Source: Dyadobacter sp. SG02
Lineage (GTDB): Bacteria; Bacteroidota; Bacteroidia; Cytophagales; Spirosomataceae
Direction: 5' to 3'
Assembly (NCBI RefSeq): GCF_900109045.1
Contig: NZ_FNYL01000009.1
Coordinates: forward strand, 186,001-250,000
Length of the DNA stretch: 64,000 bases
Part shown: piece by piece, positions 1-9,491 of the stretch
Layout of the letters: each line of letters opens with the position of its first letter
Position numbering within the stretch: the first letter of the stretch is position 1
Notes under the pieces: model-generated
Database searches by the model: none
The model's input: only the letters and a program-made list of their open reading frames with translations
What the model was told of the DNA's origin: nothing
Program-made: the position numbers and the translations under genes

Positions 1-61
1 ATGCGAATGTTTTGATATGTTGGGTACGAAACCAAGGCCAAAATCACCGATTTCAACGTGT

Positions 62-1060
62 ATGAAAATCCTGTTCTTTTCAACGAAGCCCTACGATAAA
101 GTCTTTTTTGACACGCATAACCAGTCCTACGGTTTTGAAATCGAGTACCTGGATACGCATCTGGGCCCGCATATCGTGAACGTAGTGGACGGCCATGAGG
201 CGGTTTGTGTGTTTGTCAACGATAAAGTGAATGCGGAAGTCATTTCGGTACTCGCCGCAAAGGGTGTCAGGATCATCGCTTTACGTTGCGCCGGTTTCAA
301 CAATGTGGATCTGGAAGCGGCGCGCTCGCATGGCATACGCGTATGCCGCGTACCCGAGTATTCGCCCGAGGCGGTCGCCGAGCATACGGTAGCCATGCTT
401 TTGACGCTCGTCCGAAAGACGCACAAGGCCTACAACCGCGTACGTGAACAGAACTTCTCTCTGAACGGGTTGCTCGGTTTCAATTTGTACGGCAAGACGA
501 TCGGTGTGGTCGGCACAGGTAAAATCGGGAGTGCTTTTTGCCGGATCATGAAAGGCTTCGGCTGCCGGGTTATCGCTTATGATTTGCTACCCGATGTGCA
601 ACTTCAATCGGCCGGGATCGAGTACCTGCCATTGGAGGCGGTGCTGAATGCGGCGGATGTGATTTCACTCCATTGCCCGCTCAACCCCGCCACGCATTAC
701 CTGATCAACGACCGTACGCTGGCCATGATGAAGCCGGGCGTGACACTGATCAACACCAGCCGCGGCGGACTGATCAATACGGCCCATGCGATCGACGCGC
801 TGAAAAGCAGGCACCTGGGCAATCTGGCGATCGACGTGTACGAGCAGGAAGAAAAGCTATTTTTTAAAGACCTTTCAGAAAGCATTATCGAGGACGACAC
901 GATCCAACGCCTGATGAGCTTCCCGAATGTGCTCGTAACGGCCCACCAGGCATTTTTCACCAACGAAGCATTGACTAAAATTGCTCAGGTCACGCTCCAT
1001 AACATCGACCGCCTCCGGCAAGGGGAAGAACCCGCGCAAAGCAATGCCATACTGGTCTGA
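62..1060 (+). CDS. ldhA: D-lactate dehydrogenase (D-2-hydroxyacid dehydrogenase family)
   Basis: NAD-dependent cytosolic enzyme reducing pyruvate to D-lactate. The protein follows the fermentative LdhA pattern closely: start MKILFFSTKPYDK, then CAGFNNVDL, the dinucleotide motif VGTGKIG, LHCPLNP, NTSRGG (substrate and cofactor arginine region), DVYEQEE (catalytic Glu region) and TAHQAFFT (catalytic His). The length of 332 residues is normal for the family. An upstream in-frame ATG at 17 would add 15 residues with no family counterpart, so ATG 62 was chosen. It stands alone, and the next gene is on the other strand. Another 2-hydroxyacid substrate cannot be excluded, but the resemblance to LdhA is strong. 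Confidence 0.93.
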   Translation: MKILFFSTKPYDKVFFDTHNQSYGFEIEYLDTHLGPHIVNVVDGHEAVCVFVNDKVNAEVISVLAAKGVRIIALRCAGFNNVDLEAARSHGIRVCRVPEYSPEAVAEHTVAMLLTLVRKTHKAYNRVREQNFSLNGLLGFNLYGKTIGVVGTGKIGSAFCRIMKGFGCRVIAYDLLPDVQLQSAGIEYLPLEAVLNAADVISLHCPLNPATHYLINDRTLAMMKPGVTLINTSRGGLINTAHAIDALKSRHLGNLAIDVYEQEEKLFFKDLSESIIEDDTIQRLMSFPNVLVTAHQAFFTNEALTKIAQVTLHNIDRLRQGEEPAQSNAILV

Positions 1061-1173
1061 AAGCTTTCCGAGGGCTATACTTTGGAGAATCACGTGTTTG
1101 CCAGCAAATCAAAATACTCGTCGTCCTCGTGTGCCGGTAACCCCGGATGCTCGGCTAATCGAGTAACGGGCAT

Positions 1174-1809
1174 CTAAAAGGTGAACCAGAGGTACGGTTT
1201 GGTAGCGAAGGTCAACGCCTGTTCCAGCTGCTCACCAGGATCTTCTGCAAGTTTCGGCGCGACGGACGGGTTCTTCGGATAACCCTTTCCATCGAATTTC
1301 AAGAGCCTGTCCGCTCCCCCACTGTACACGGTCAGGTCTTTCCAGCCATTGGTCTTTTGATCAAGGATTGTGAACGGAAACTTTACGACCGTGAAATGCG
1401 TGATCAGCTTGCCCTCCGAAGACAACAGCAACGCCGTGCAACCACCCGACCCGCACCAATTCATCCCGGTGAAGCCCACCAAAAGCTCACGCTTTCCGTC
1501 ACCGTTCAAATCGGTCCCGTAATACACAAAGCGGCGTGCAGATGAATCGGCCCCAACCAACTCTTTTTCCAGTATTACCGGTAACACTCCTTTGATCAGG
1601 TTAGCTGTGGCTGCGTCTGACGCATTTTTCTCGTAGACAGATCCCGAAATGGAACCGGATGAATCAGTATCCGTGCCAACTTTCGTTGTTGCGCCTTCGG
1701 TTGGAGTTGCCTCACCGCTACTTTCTGTGCGAGACCCATCCCCGTTCTTACAACTCGTAAAGCCGATCAGTACGAGGATAAACAAAAGATAAATTTTAGA
1801 AGACATCAT
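1174..1809 (-). CDS. Putative lipoprotein with an FG-GAP/EF-hand-like calcium loop
   Basis: Product of unknown function. From ATG 1809 the N-terminus MMSSKIYLLFILVLIGF is a signal peptide ending in a lipobox (FTSC), followed by a low-complexity Ser/Thr/Gly/Glu linker of about 40 residues. The folded part holds YGTDLNGDGKRELLVGFTG, a calcium-loop-like sequence as in FG-GAP repeats, then WCGSGGCTALLL, whose two cysteines could form a disulfide. This combination recurs in small secreted proteins of many Gram-negatives. The longer reading from 1848 adds 13 polar residues before the signal peptide and is unlikely. Convergent with ldhA. Confidence 0.75.
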   Translation of the reverse strand: MMSSKIYLLFILVLIGFTSCKNGDGSRTESSGEATPTEGATTKVGTDTDSSGSISGSVYEKNASDAATANLIKGVLPVILEKELVGADSSARRFVYYGTDLNGDGKRELLVGFTGMNWCGSGGCTALLLSSEGKLITHFTVVKFPFTILDQKTNGWKDLTVYSGGADRLLKFDGKGYPKNPSVAPKLAEDPGEQLEQALTFATKPYLWFTF

Positions 1810-2074
1810 ATTCAGGGAAGTGTTAAAAAAACCAAAATCAGGAGTCAAAAATCAGTTTATATAATTGTACTTTTTCAATATCACAAAAATCCATGTATGG
1901 CCGATGACTTTCCATTTGTTCAATAATTTAACCTAAATGAAGTCGAACTCTATAATTTTTACAAATTATTTTGACAAAAATAATTTATGTCTGTTAAAAA
2001 AATGTTTAGTATTGCAATAATACTCCCGATTTAATACGCTCACTTCTCAACGGCATTCATAGTCACTAAAATCC

Positions 2075-2338
2075 ATGAAAAATACAAAATTGGCGATCGC
2101 CATCTTGCTGATTTTATGGCTTGCCGGGTGTGTCAGACTGGAAGCTGAAAACATGGAGGCCGACATTCTCGGGATCAAACTTCCGGACTCGGCTTTGATC
2201 GCCCCGCCCGTCGTCTCGGCATCGGGTAATAGTGGATTTTCCCTTGTAACACCCGAGAAGAAACCCGAAGCCTACCCTACCCGGCCTTCTACTGCAGATA
2301 TTAAAGGAACGTATTCCGCCCTGTTCTCCCCAAACTAA
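2075..2338 (+). CDS. Mini-lipoprotein resembling the N-terminus of PCMD-type lipoproteins
   Basis: An 87-residue protein with a clear signal peptide and lipobox (LWLAGC, Cys19). The stretch just after the cysteine, RLEAENMEADILGIKLPD, resembles the EADI segment that opens Bacteroidota PCMD (putative carbohydrate metabolism domain) lipoproteins. Those proteins are several times longer, and here the chain stops after a Pro-rich tail. It may be a reduced relative, a lipid-anchored accessory peptide or a remnant. It leads a same-strand series with an outer-membrane-like protein and two peptidases. The PCMD link is a memory-based resemblance. Confidence 0.6.
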   Translation: MKNTKLAIAILLILWLAGCVRLEAENMEADILGIKLPDSALIAPPVVSASGNSGFSLVTPEKKPEAYPTRPSTADIKGTYSALFSPN

Positions 2339-2482
2339 ACACAACTGACTGATAATAAACACACTATTATCCATTCCAAAAACCAAATCCCCCATACGCT
2401 TATGCAACTACTACATCGACAATCAACCGTTCCTCCAAGCAAACTGCCCCCCGGGCAAGCGCCAGGCGCAGGAAAAAAACTG

Positions 2483-3343
2483 ATGCGGCTCATCAACCGC
2501 AGCACATTTGCAATTTTGTCAATATCGCTGATGGCCGTCGGACCTTATCGGGGAAATGCACAAAACGTTGGCGAGTCGTCCTATCTGGGCAATTCCAAAT
2601 ACATAGAGATCTCGCCCGGCACGGGCCTGGGCCGCTTGCGCGATTTTGCCACCTCGCCGCTTTTTTACGAAGGAACCACAAGCCGGATGTCCGGAGCATT
2701 GTCCAGACTGGGCCCCTCACGCGACATCTCTACCGGCGTTTCCGTACTAAGAGGCACATTAACAAGCGATTACAACGAGCACGAAGCGCAAAGCAAGGTT
2801 ACGACGATTTCCATTCACCATGCACGTCTTTACCAGATATTCAGAAACAGCGCCGAAAAGTGGAACTTCAAAGCGGGTACGGAAGCAAACCTGACGGGTA
2901 ACTTACGCGTCAATCCGGCACTGATGAACAGCGCGGTCGGTATCGAAGCGTTCCCAATCATCTTTGGAACATTCAAAGTGACCAGGGACATCACCCGGGC
3001 CACCGGACGCCGCGGAAAAGAACCGAAGAAGAAAAGCCTGTCATTCAAAGTCAATGCGAGCCTTCTTAGTGCTTCGTTCCGGAACGGTTACTCGTACCTG
3101 GGCATAGGCCAGGTCATCGACAAGTCGGGATTGGAAGGCTTGCTGGATGACTATCGCTTCAAGGCATTTGGGGTTAACGCGCTCAGTACGAGCCTTGATT
3201 ATACATTGTGGTTGAAAAACAAAAACGGGTGGCGGTTCTCCTACGGTTGGGATGCCTACAAGACCAGAAAGGACTATGCCGATTTCGAAATGGCGAGTCA
3301 CACGCTTCGCGTAGCACTGCTCTTCAACACTAAAAACAACTGA
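2483..3343 (+). CDS. Predicted outer-membrane or secreted protein, function unknown
   Basis: About 286 residues from ATG 2483. The N-terminus MRLINRSTFAILSISLMAVG followed by GNAQNVG looks like a Sec signal peptide with cleavage near NAQ. The mature part has alternating polar and hydrophobic stretches, aromatic residues and the ending ASHTLRVALLFNT, which fits a beta-barrel with a C-terminal strand, although the protein ends in KNN instead of an aromatic residue. The in-frame ATG at 2402 would add 27 Pro/Lys-rich residues and block the signal peptide. It ends 2 bp before the S41 peptidase gene, so the two are probably co-transcribed. No family recognised. Confidence 0.65.
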   Translation: MRLINRSTFAILSISLMAVGPYRGNAQNVGESSYLGNSKYIEISPGTGLGRLRDFATSPLFYEGTTSRMSGALSRLGPSRDISTGVSVLRGTLTSDYNEHEAQSKVTTISIHHARLYQIFRNSAEKWNFKAGTEANLTGNLRVNPALMNSAVGIEAFPIIFGTFKVTRDITRATGRRGKEPKKKSLSFKVNASLLSASFRNGYSYLGIGQVIDKSGLEGLLDDYRFKAFGVNALSTSLDYTLWLKNKNGWRFSYGWDAYKTRKDYADFEMASHTLRVALLFNTKNN

Positions 3344-3345
3344 TC

Positions 3346-4353
3346 ATGAAACGGAATACACTTTTACTGACTATATTCAGCATACTGCTATTTTCGGGAT
3401 GCGAGTCCGCATTTTTTGACGGGGAAAAAGAGTCGAAGGACCCGATGAAAAATTTCGAATACCTTTGGAACCAATGCAATGAGAAATATGCCTATTTCGA
3501 ACTGAAAGGCATTAATTGGGATGAGGTCAAGACACGGTATTCGGCTAAAATCTACCAGGGAATGTCCGATGACTCGCTCTTTAATGTGCTCGGTGCCATG
3601 CTCAACGAGCTTCGCGACGACCATACCAACCTGGTCTCCAACTTCAACATTTCGTCCTACAAGGTTTTTCGGGACGGACCCGACAACTTCGACTGGCGGT
3701 TTGTCCAGGACAACTACCTTCCCCGAAACTACCATGTATCCGGGCCATTCTCGCATGATTTCATTGCGAACGGCCAGATCGGCTATGTTCGGTTCCCCGC
3801 ATTCACCGGAACGGTCGACAAAAAGAATATTGACTTTGTGCTCGATCGCTACAAAGATACCAAGGGCCTCATCCTCGATCTGCGCGAAAACGGCGGAGGC
3901 GCGGTAACCGACGTTTTTGAGCTGCTTAGCCGGTTTATCGATCAAAAAACGCTTGTGTACTATGTGCGCGTCAAAAACGGCCCGGGACACAACGACTTTT
4001 CCGAACCGCAAGCTGCCTATGTCGAACCCTATGACGGCGTGAGGTACACCAAAAAAATTGCCGTGTTGATTGACCGCGGCACTTTTAGCGCCGCGTCGTT
4101 TACATCCCTGGCAACCAAGGCATTGGACAATGTGGTACTGATCGGCGATAAAACCGGCGGCGGACTGGGCTTGCCAAATGGTGGCCAGCTTCCCAACGGC
4201 TGGACTTACCGTTTCTCGATTTCCCAGGCACTCACGCTGGATAAAAGCAATGCATTCGAAGCAGGTGTTCCAGCCGACATTCCGGCATCGTTTGATTGGA
4301 ACAATAAAACAAAGGATACGATCATCGAGCGTGCTATCGAGGAATTACTGTAA
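3346..4353 (+). CDS. S41 family (C-terminal processing type) peptidase lipoprotein
   Basis: Lipid-anchored serine peptidase of family S41 (tail-specific/tricorn-like), expected in the periplasm or outer membrane. The lipobox is LFSGC (Cys19). Residues about 30-100 form a helical N-terminal region containing ELRDDHTNL. The catalytic core starts near GQIGYVRFPAF (144-153) and continues with GLILDLRENGGG (174-185), the family's substrate-binding signature, and RGTFSAASF, with Ser248 as candidate nucleophile and GDKTGGG behind it. No clear PDZ domain is visible, unlike CtpA/Prc. The gene sits 2 bp after the preceding one and 2 bp before the M61 peptidase gene, implying an envelope protein-processing operon. 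Confidence 0.88.
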   Translation: MKRNTLLLTIFSILLFSGCESAFFDGEKESKDPMKNFEYLWNQCNEKYAYFELKGINWDEVKTRYSAKIYQGMSDDSLFNVLGAMLNELRDDHTNLVSNFNISSYKVFRDGPDNFDWRFVQDNYLPRNYHVSGPFSHDFIANGQIGYVRFPAFTGTVDKKNIDFVLDRYKDTKGLILDLRENGGGAVTDVFELLSRFIDQKTLVYYVRVKNGPGHNDFSEPQAAYVEPYDGVRYTKKIAVLIDRGTFSAASFTSLATKALDNVVLIGDKTGGGLGLPNGGQLPNGWTYRFSISQALTLDKSNAFEAGVPADIPASFDWNNKTKDTIIERAIEELL

Positions 4354-4355
4354 AG

Positions 4356-6218
4356 ATGAAAGCCTCTTCGCTCCTGCCATCGCTTGGATTGCTGTACTTG
4401 TGCAGCTGTTCCGTAAGCAAAACCCCGCACGGCATTTCCAAAGATGCCGTGCAGGTTTCCATTGATCTCGAAAAGGTAGACACCGACCGCGTACGGGTGA
4501 AAGTGATGCCACCGCGGCAGAAATCCGGCACAGTGGCCTACCATTTCCCAAAGATCATCCCCGGCACCTACGCGATTGCCGATTATGGCAGGTATATAGA
4601 TGATATTAAGGCATTTAAGAAAGACGGAAGCGAACTCAAAATCACCAGGACCGATTCCAATACCATTGTGATCGACAATGCCCGGCAGCTTGCGTATCTC
4701 TCTTACCTGGTCAACGACACCTTCGATAACGAGACTTCCGGCGATCCATTTTCCGAAAAAAGCAAAACGATTTTTTCCCCCGCGGGGACTAATATCGACG
4801 CCGGGAAGTACTTCCTCCTCAATATGGCCGGTTTTGTAGGCTATTTTACCGACCAACTCGAAAAGCCTTATCGCATCAGCATTTCCCACCCGGAAGGTCT
4901 CTACGGCACCACGGCGATGGTGGACCGCGACAATAAGGCCAACACCGACGTTTTCGACCTGCCGCGGTACCCGGAAGTAGTAGATCACCCTATCATGTAT
5001 GCGCCCGCGGACACCGCCGCCTTCCGCGTCGACGACATGCAGGTGCTGCTGGGCGTATACTCACGGCGCGGGAAGACGCACGCGAGCGACCTTCGGCCCG
5101 ATCTCGAAAAGATGGTAAGAGCACAAAAACGGTTTCTGGGGCCTATTAACGACACTAAGAAGTATGCGGTGCTTTCCTACATTTCGTCGGGCGGCGACGA
5201 CGATGCGAAAGGCATTGGCGCATTGGAACACAACACCTCCACTTCCGCCGTTTTCCGCGAACCCATGAAGGCCAGGGACCTGATCCATGTGATCAGCCAT
5301 GAATTTTTCCATACCATTGCGCCGCTGAAAGTCCATTCAAAGGAAATCCACTACTTCGATTTCAACAACCCTAAGATGAGCCAGCATCTGTGGTTTTACG
5401 AGGGTATTACGGAATATTTCTCAAACCTTTTCCAGGTAAACCAGGGCCTTATCAACGACAACGAATTCTACGATTTAATGGCGCGAAAAATCGAAAATTC
5501 GCACAATTACAATGATAAACTGTCATTTACGGAAATGAGCCGCAACGTGCTCGAACCGAAAATGAAGGTCCAATACCCTAATGTTTATGAAAAAGGCGCG
5601 CTCATCGCCATGTGCCTGGATATCGTGATCCGCGAGCAAACTCAGGGGCAACGAGGCCTTCTCTGGCTAATGGGTGAGCTGTCGAAAAAGTACGGGGCCG
5701 ACAAGCCTTTCGACGATGACGAACTGATTCCCGTCATCACGCAAATTGCCGGCAATGCGGCAGGCGACTTTCTGAAAACCCATGTCGTGAACGGCGAGCG
5801 CATTCCTTATGCGGATTTTCTGGCGAAAGTCGGGCTTAAAAAGCAAGTGGTGCCATTCCCGGAACCCATCGTGTTTATAAGCCAGGACGTTGCCTACATC
5901 AAAACCGATTCGACCAATACGCACGTCCTGGCTTCCGTTCCCGACGAATCGAACCAATTCTATCAAAACCTGGGGATCAGAGACAATGACATCTTCCTGG
6001 AATTCAATGGGATACCCATCGACCCGAAGGATCTTAATTCGATTGTTTACCTGGGCTATGACCTCGACGAAGGAAGTCCGGTTTCAGTCAAAGTGAACCG
6101 TGCAGGACAGGAGATCGAGCTGAAAGGCTCCGTCAAGCTAAATTATGAGGATGCCGACAGTTTTCGTTTCGGCGATCCAGGCCGAAAAGACCTTCATGAA
6201 GCCTGGCTTAGAAAGTAA
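4356..6218 (+). CDS. M61 family (glycyl aminopeptidase-like) metallopeptidase with PDZ domain
   Basis: Zinc peptidase of family M61, exported as a lipoprotein (lipobox LCSC, Cys18). An N-terminal beta-rich domain (about 30-230) precedes the catalytic domain with GALEHNTST and the zinc motif HEFFH (His315 and His319); Glu349 in WFYEGITEYF is the expected third ligand. The C-terminal 100 residues, with LGIRDNDIFLEFNGIPI, look like a PDZ domain, as is usual in this family. M61 enzymes remove N-terminal Gly or Ala from peptides. Immediately downstream of the S41 gene, so the two peptidases probably act together in the envelope. Confidence 0.92.
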   Translation: MKASSLLPSLGLLYLCSCSVSKTPHGISKDAVQVSIDLEKVDTDRVRVKVMPPRQKSGTVAYHFPKIIPGTYAIADYGRYIDDIKAFKKDGSELKITRTDSNTIVIDNARQLAYLSYLVNDTFDNETSGDPFSEKSKTIFSPAGTNIDAGKYFLLNMAGFVGYFTDQLEKPYRISISHPEGLYGTTAMVDRDNKANTDVFDLPRYPEVVDHPIMYAPADTAAFRVDDMQVLLGVYSRRGKTHASDLRPDLEKMVRAQKRFLGPINDTKKYAVLSYISSGGDDDAKGIGALEHNTSTSAVFREPMKARDLIHVISHEFFHTIAPLKVHSKEIHYFDFNNPKMSQHLWFYEGITEYFSNLFQVNQGLINDNEFYDLMARKIENSHNYNDKLSFTEMSRNVLEPKMKVQYPNVYEKGALIAMCLDIVIREQTQGQRGLLWLMGELSKKYGADKPFDDDELIPVITQIAGNAAGDFLKTHVVNGERIPYADFLAKVGLKKQVVPFPEPIVFISQDVAYIKTDSTNTHVLASVPDESNQFYQNLGIRDNDIFLEFNGIPIDPKDLNSIVYLGYDLDEGSPVSVKVNRAGQEIELKGSVKLNYEDADSFRFGDPGRKDLHEAWLRK

Positions 6219-6245
6219 CAGCAACATTTTCAAACCATTAAAGCA

Positions 6246-6932
6246 ATGAAAAAAATCCTGATTCAGGCACTTGTGCTGTTCATCGGACACCAGGCCATCG
6301 CGCAGAAAGACGCGGCTATCAGTGCACTCGCAAAGCACAATCTCGACGCGAGCGCGCTGGATGAAAAACTGAGGGTAAAACCTACCGATTACTCTTATGA
6401 TTTGAAGGAGACCGTGGCCACGGAAGGGTCGGAAAAGGTCATTCTGGGCCATTACGATGCTTCCAAGCCCGAAGAAGACCGCTGGACCGTCATTTCTTCG
6501 GACGACCAGGAGCCAAGCACAACCGAAATCAAGCGTTTCAAAAAGGAGCACGGCAAACAGCCTTATCCTCCCGCGAAAATCGATGACAGCTCCTACAAAG
6601 TCGAGAAAGACGAACCCGGTACACTGGTCATCAGCTTTAAACTCGACCCGGCTTCACTGGTCGCGGACAACTCGTTTATCAAGGATTGCAGAAGCTACCT
6701 GACCATTGATACAAAAACAGGCAAAATAATTAAGGCTGAGTCTGTTAACGAAAAACCATTGAAGGTCAAAACGTTCAATGTACCGGTTTTGAACAGCTAT
6801 TCGGAACTGACCTGGAATGAAACCGAGAAGAAATACTTCCCCAAAAAGGACAATATTAACATGACGATCAAGCTGCTCGGGCAGGAAGTGGCTACTACGA
6901 CCATTCTCGAATATTCGAATTTTAAGAAGTAG
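6246..6932 (+). CDS. Secreted protein of unknown function
   Basis: A 228-residue protein with a Sec signal peptide (MKKILIQALVLFIGHQAIA, cleavage before QKD). The mature protein is rich in Lys, Asp and Glu and carries no cysteine motif or known catalytic signature. Internal text such as DDSSYKVEKDEPGTLVISF and LTIDTKTGKIIKAESVNEK suggests a beta-rich domain. It lies 27 bp after the M61 peptidase gene and ends just before a bidirectional terminator, so it is probably the last gene of the 2075-6932 unit. I do not recognise a family. Confidence 0.75.
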   Translation: MKKILIQALVLFIGHQAIAQKDAAISALAKHNLDASALDEKLRVKPTDYSYDLKETVATEGSEKVILGHYDASKPEEDRWTVISSDDQEPSTTEIKRFKKEHGKQPYPPAKIDDSSYKVEKDEPGTLVISFKLDPASLVADNSFIKDCRSYLTIDTKTGKIIKAESVNEKPLKVKTFNVPVLNSYSELTWNETEKKYFPKKDNINMTIKLLGQEVATTTILEYSNFKK

Positions 6933-6969
6933 CGCGGTGCGTTGCAATATGACGCTATGTAAGAATGGA

Positions 6970-7001
6970 TAGCCCTGCCGGAAAAGGCGGGGCTATTTTT
7001 T
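6970..7001. terminator. Bidirectional intrinsic terminator
   Basis: TAGCCCTGCC (6970-6979) pairs with GGCGGGGCTA (6986-6995) through ten positions with one G-T pair, loop GGAAAA, followed by TTTTTT. It serves the + strand envelope operon. On the minus strand the stem contains the TAG stop codon of the mechanosensitive channel gene (6993-6995). Confidence 0.85.
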
Positions 7002-9491
7002 ATGATTTTCCGATGGCGGCATGACAACGTTGACTTTCGCTTGCTGAACGGGTATAACGACACCATTCTCCCGGAAGAGCGTGTCGATGCGGCTGATCAC
7101 CTGGTCTTGCACGAATGCGGACTGATCCATATTGCGAACCCAGAATGTCACCTCAAAATCAATGGAATTGGCTGCAAACTCCTTTGCAATAATGGTAGTC
7201 GGTGGCCGCGACATAATGTTGTCATTGCCCGTAAGCGACTGTGCAAGAAGCTTTTTGATCAAAGAGAGATCAGTGCCGTAAGCCACACCTACTTTGAGGA
7301 TCTGCCGTCGCTTGTTTTTACCCATGGTCCAGTTGATCAGGTGCTGGCTCAGCAGATCGCCATTGGGAACGATCATGCAGGCGCCGTCTGCCAGCGAAAT
7401 AACACTGCTCCTGAAACCCACCGATTTCATCGTCCCAAATTTGCCGTTAACCTCCACCTGATCTCCTACGCTCACGGGCCGCTCGAATGCGATAATAAGC
7501 CCGCTCACCAGATTACTGACCAGGCTTTGCAAGCCCAATCCGATACCGACGCCCAGCGCCCCGATGATGATCGTCAGCCGGTCCAATGCGATGCCCGATG
7601 CCGCAAATGCGAGTAATATCCCCGCAGTAATGATGATGATCCTGATGAGTAACAACCAGTTAGCAGCAATGGACGCAGCCGTGCCCGTACGGTCGGACGC
7701 CTGAATGCCCGGCTCCGTAGCGAAAAACGATACGATCCGGGAAAGCAGTACCGACGCGCCGCTGATCCCGATGAACAAGAGCAGGTCGCGGATCGTGAAT
7801 TCGTAATCCCCGATGTTTCTGGTTTCCGTAATATAAAGGTTAAATGGACTGATGATCTGCTTGAATTCGAAGTAGTTACGCCCTACCAGAATAATCCAGC
7901 CCAGGCAAAGCAGTACGTACAGCAGCGCCGGGGCCCGGTTACCCAGCTTATCGAAATTGACGTAAAACAGCTTTCGGTCAGGGCTCTTGTACACCGAATT
8001 GGCCAGCCGAAGCGCCTCGTCGATCATCCTGACGGCCCACAAGAAGAGAATAGCGATGATCAAACCAACATACCCGCCTACCATCAGTGTTTTCGACAAA
8101 TTATATCTGCCTATGATATTGAATATCAACGCAAAAAACTCCGAAACCACGAAAAAACGGATCGCGTACACGATATAGCTTTCCATTAAAGTCCCGAGTT
8201 GGTCGCCCCGAAGGATCGTCAGGGCATACAACATCCCTGCGCCGGAGAGGACGCACATCAGCCACCTTTCAGCAGTTGAAGCTTGCAACAGCATATTGTC
8301 CAGACAAACGATCAGGAATAACCAGCTCATTGTGAACCAGAACCGCATCCAATAACTGCTAATGTATCCCCTGAATATGAGCGTGAGGCTGACGATGGAG
8401 AGAAACCATAACAAAACACTGATAACAAACGGCGGATCGACAAACACAAACTGGAAAAAGGAAATCACGATCAGCACCGAAGCCGGCAGCGGCATAGCCA
8501 GCACGCGGGTATTTTCGGCCGGGCCGTCGGGCGGGCGGTGTTCCCGGTAGCGCGCTCGCAGGGAATAGAGAAAGACGCTGCTGATCACCAAAGCAGCGAG
8601 CAGGATCAGGAAGCGCCCGGCATAGTTGGCCAGGTAGAACTCGAAGATCATCGATTGCTTGGCATAAGAAAAGCGGACCGTTTCCACGAAACCGGCAAGG
8701 TGGGCAGTAACCCATAAATCGGGCAGTTCCCTTGTAAAAAGCCTTGCTGCAAGCAGTTGCTTCTCGGATTCCAGGCCCTCCTGGGCGAGGCTGAGTTCGA
8801 AAACGAGCGGATCGAGCGCCGACTGCATTACTTGCAAATCCGAAATGGTCTTGTCTATCAGAGAATCTGCCGGCTTGATAGACAAGTTAGAAATGGTGAG
8901 TTTCTTCACATAGGCCATTATCGTCGCAGAATCTGCTGATAATGTGTAAAGTAGCGAATCGGTCGAAAGCGAGTCGAGCCGGTAGCGGTGACCGACCATC
9001 CGCTGCGCCATTTTATCGATACGCGTTTTCCTTTCCCGCATGTCGCGCAGCAACTGCGTAAGAATGGCCGACGACACTGTCAAATTCCTGTGTGTCGAAA
9101 TTTCATCCTTACCGGTAGAAATGCCTTTCCGGACCACCTCGAAGGAATGCCTGGCCCTGGTGATTTCCCCGGAAACCGAGCTCGTATCCAGCTCGCTCCT
9201 GATAAACAATTTGGCTGCCTGGATTTCCTTTTCAATCTGATCGAGCGTTCGCTGCTGCCCGAAAGCCACGGCTTCGTCCTGGTATTTTCTTTTACTCTGT
9301 TCGGCCACCTTTCTTATCGCCCGCTGCGCCCGTAAGGAAAAATCGGATGGCTTGTTGGTCGCAGAATCCGGAAGCGATTGACCGAAAGCCGCCCCACCGG
9401 CAAAAAGAAAAGCCTGTGCTACCAGCAAGGCAATACCAGTCGTTAAGGCGAATTGGTTGGAGACCTGTCTGAGAATGGATCGTTCGCTCAT
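6993..9491 (-). CDS. MscS-type mechanosensitive ion channel, large form
   Basis: An 832-residue inner-membrane channel releasing solutes on hypo-osmotic shock. A signal peptide (about 1-37) is followed by a long periplasmic, partly coiled-coil segment (about 45-260, rich in Arg, Lys, Glu and Gln). Around 290-620 come many hydrophobic segments. The MscS core includes the pore-lining helix LTIIIGALGVGIGLGLQ, then NLVSGLIIAFERPVSVGDQV and the beta domain (SVISLADGACMIVPNGDLL). This matches the large MscK/YbdG-like group with extra N-terminal helices rather than the small 286-residue MscS. Monocistronic. Confidence 0.92.
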   Translation of the reverse strand: MSERSILRQVSNQFALTTGIALLVAQAFLFAGGAAFGQSLPDSATNKPSDFSLRAQRAIRKVAEQSKRKYQDEAVAFGQQRTLDQIEKEIQAAKLFIRSELDTSSVSGEITRARHSFEVVRKGISTGKDEISTHRNLTVSSAILTQLLRDMRERKTRIDKMAQRMVGHRYRLDSLSTDSLLYTLSADSATIMAYVKKLTISNLSIKPADSLIDKTISDLQVMQSALDPLVFELSLAQEGLESEKQLLAARLFTRELPDLWVTAHLAGFVETVRFSYAKQSMIFEFYLANYAGRFLILLAALVISSVFLYSLRARYREHRPPDGPAENTRVLAMPLPASVLIVISFFQFVFVDPPFVISVLLWFLSIVSLTLIFRGYISSYWMRFWFTMSWLFLIVCLDNMLLQASTAERWLMCVLSGAGMLYALTILRGDQLGTLMESYIVYAIRFFVVSEFFALIFNIIGRYNLSKTLMVGGYVGLIIAILFLWAVRMIDEALRLANSVYKSPDRKLFYVNFDKLGNRAPALLYVLLCLGWIILVGRNYFEFKQIISPFNLYITETRNIGDYEFTIRDLLLFIGISGASVLLSRIVSFFATEPGIQASDRTGTAASIAANWLLLIRIIIITAGILLAFAASGIALDRLTIIIGALGVGIGLGLQSLVSNLVSGLIIAFERPVSVGDQVEVNGKFGTMKSVGFRSSVISLADGACMIVPNGDLLSQHLINWTMGKNKRRQILKVGVAYGTDLSLIKKLLAQSLTGNDNIMSRPPTTIIAKEFAANSIDFEVTFWVRNMDQSAFVQDQVISRIDTLFRENGVVIPVQQAKVNVVMPPSENHKK

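Noticed and set aside
4206-4988. Antisense frame of 260 codons across the S41/M61 junction
   Set aside because: Shadow of two genes with clear catalytic motifs; no recognisable protein features.
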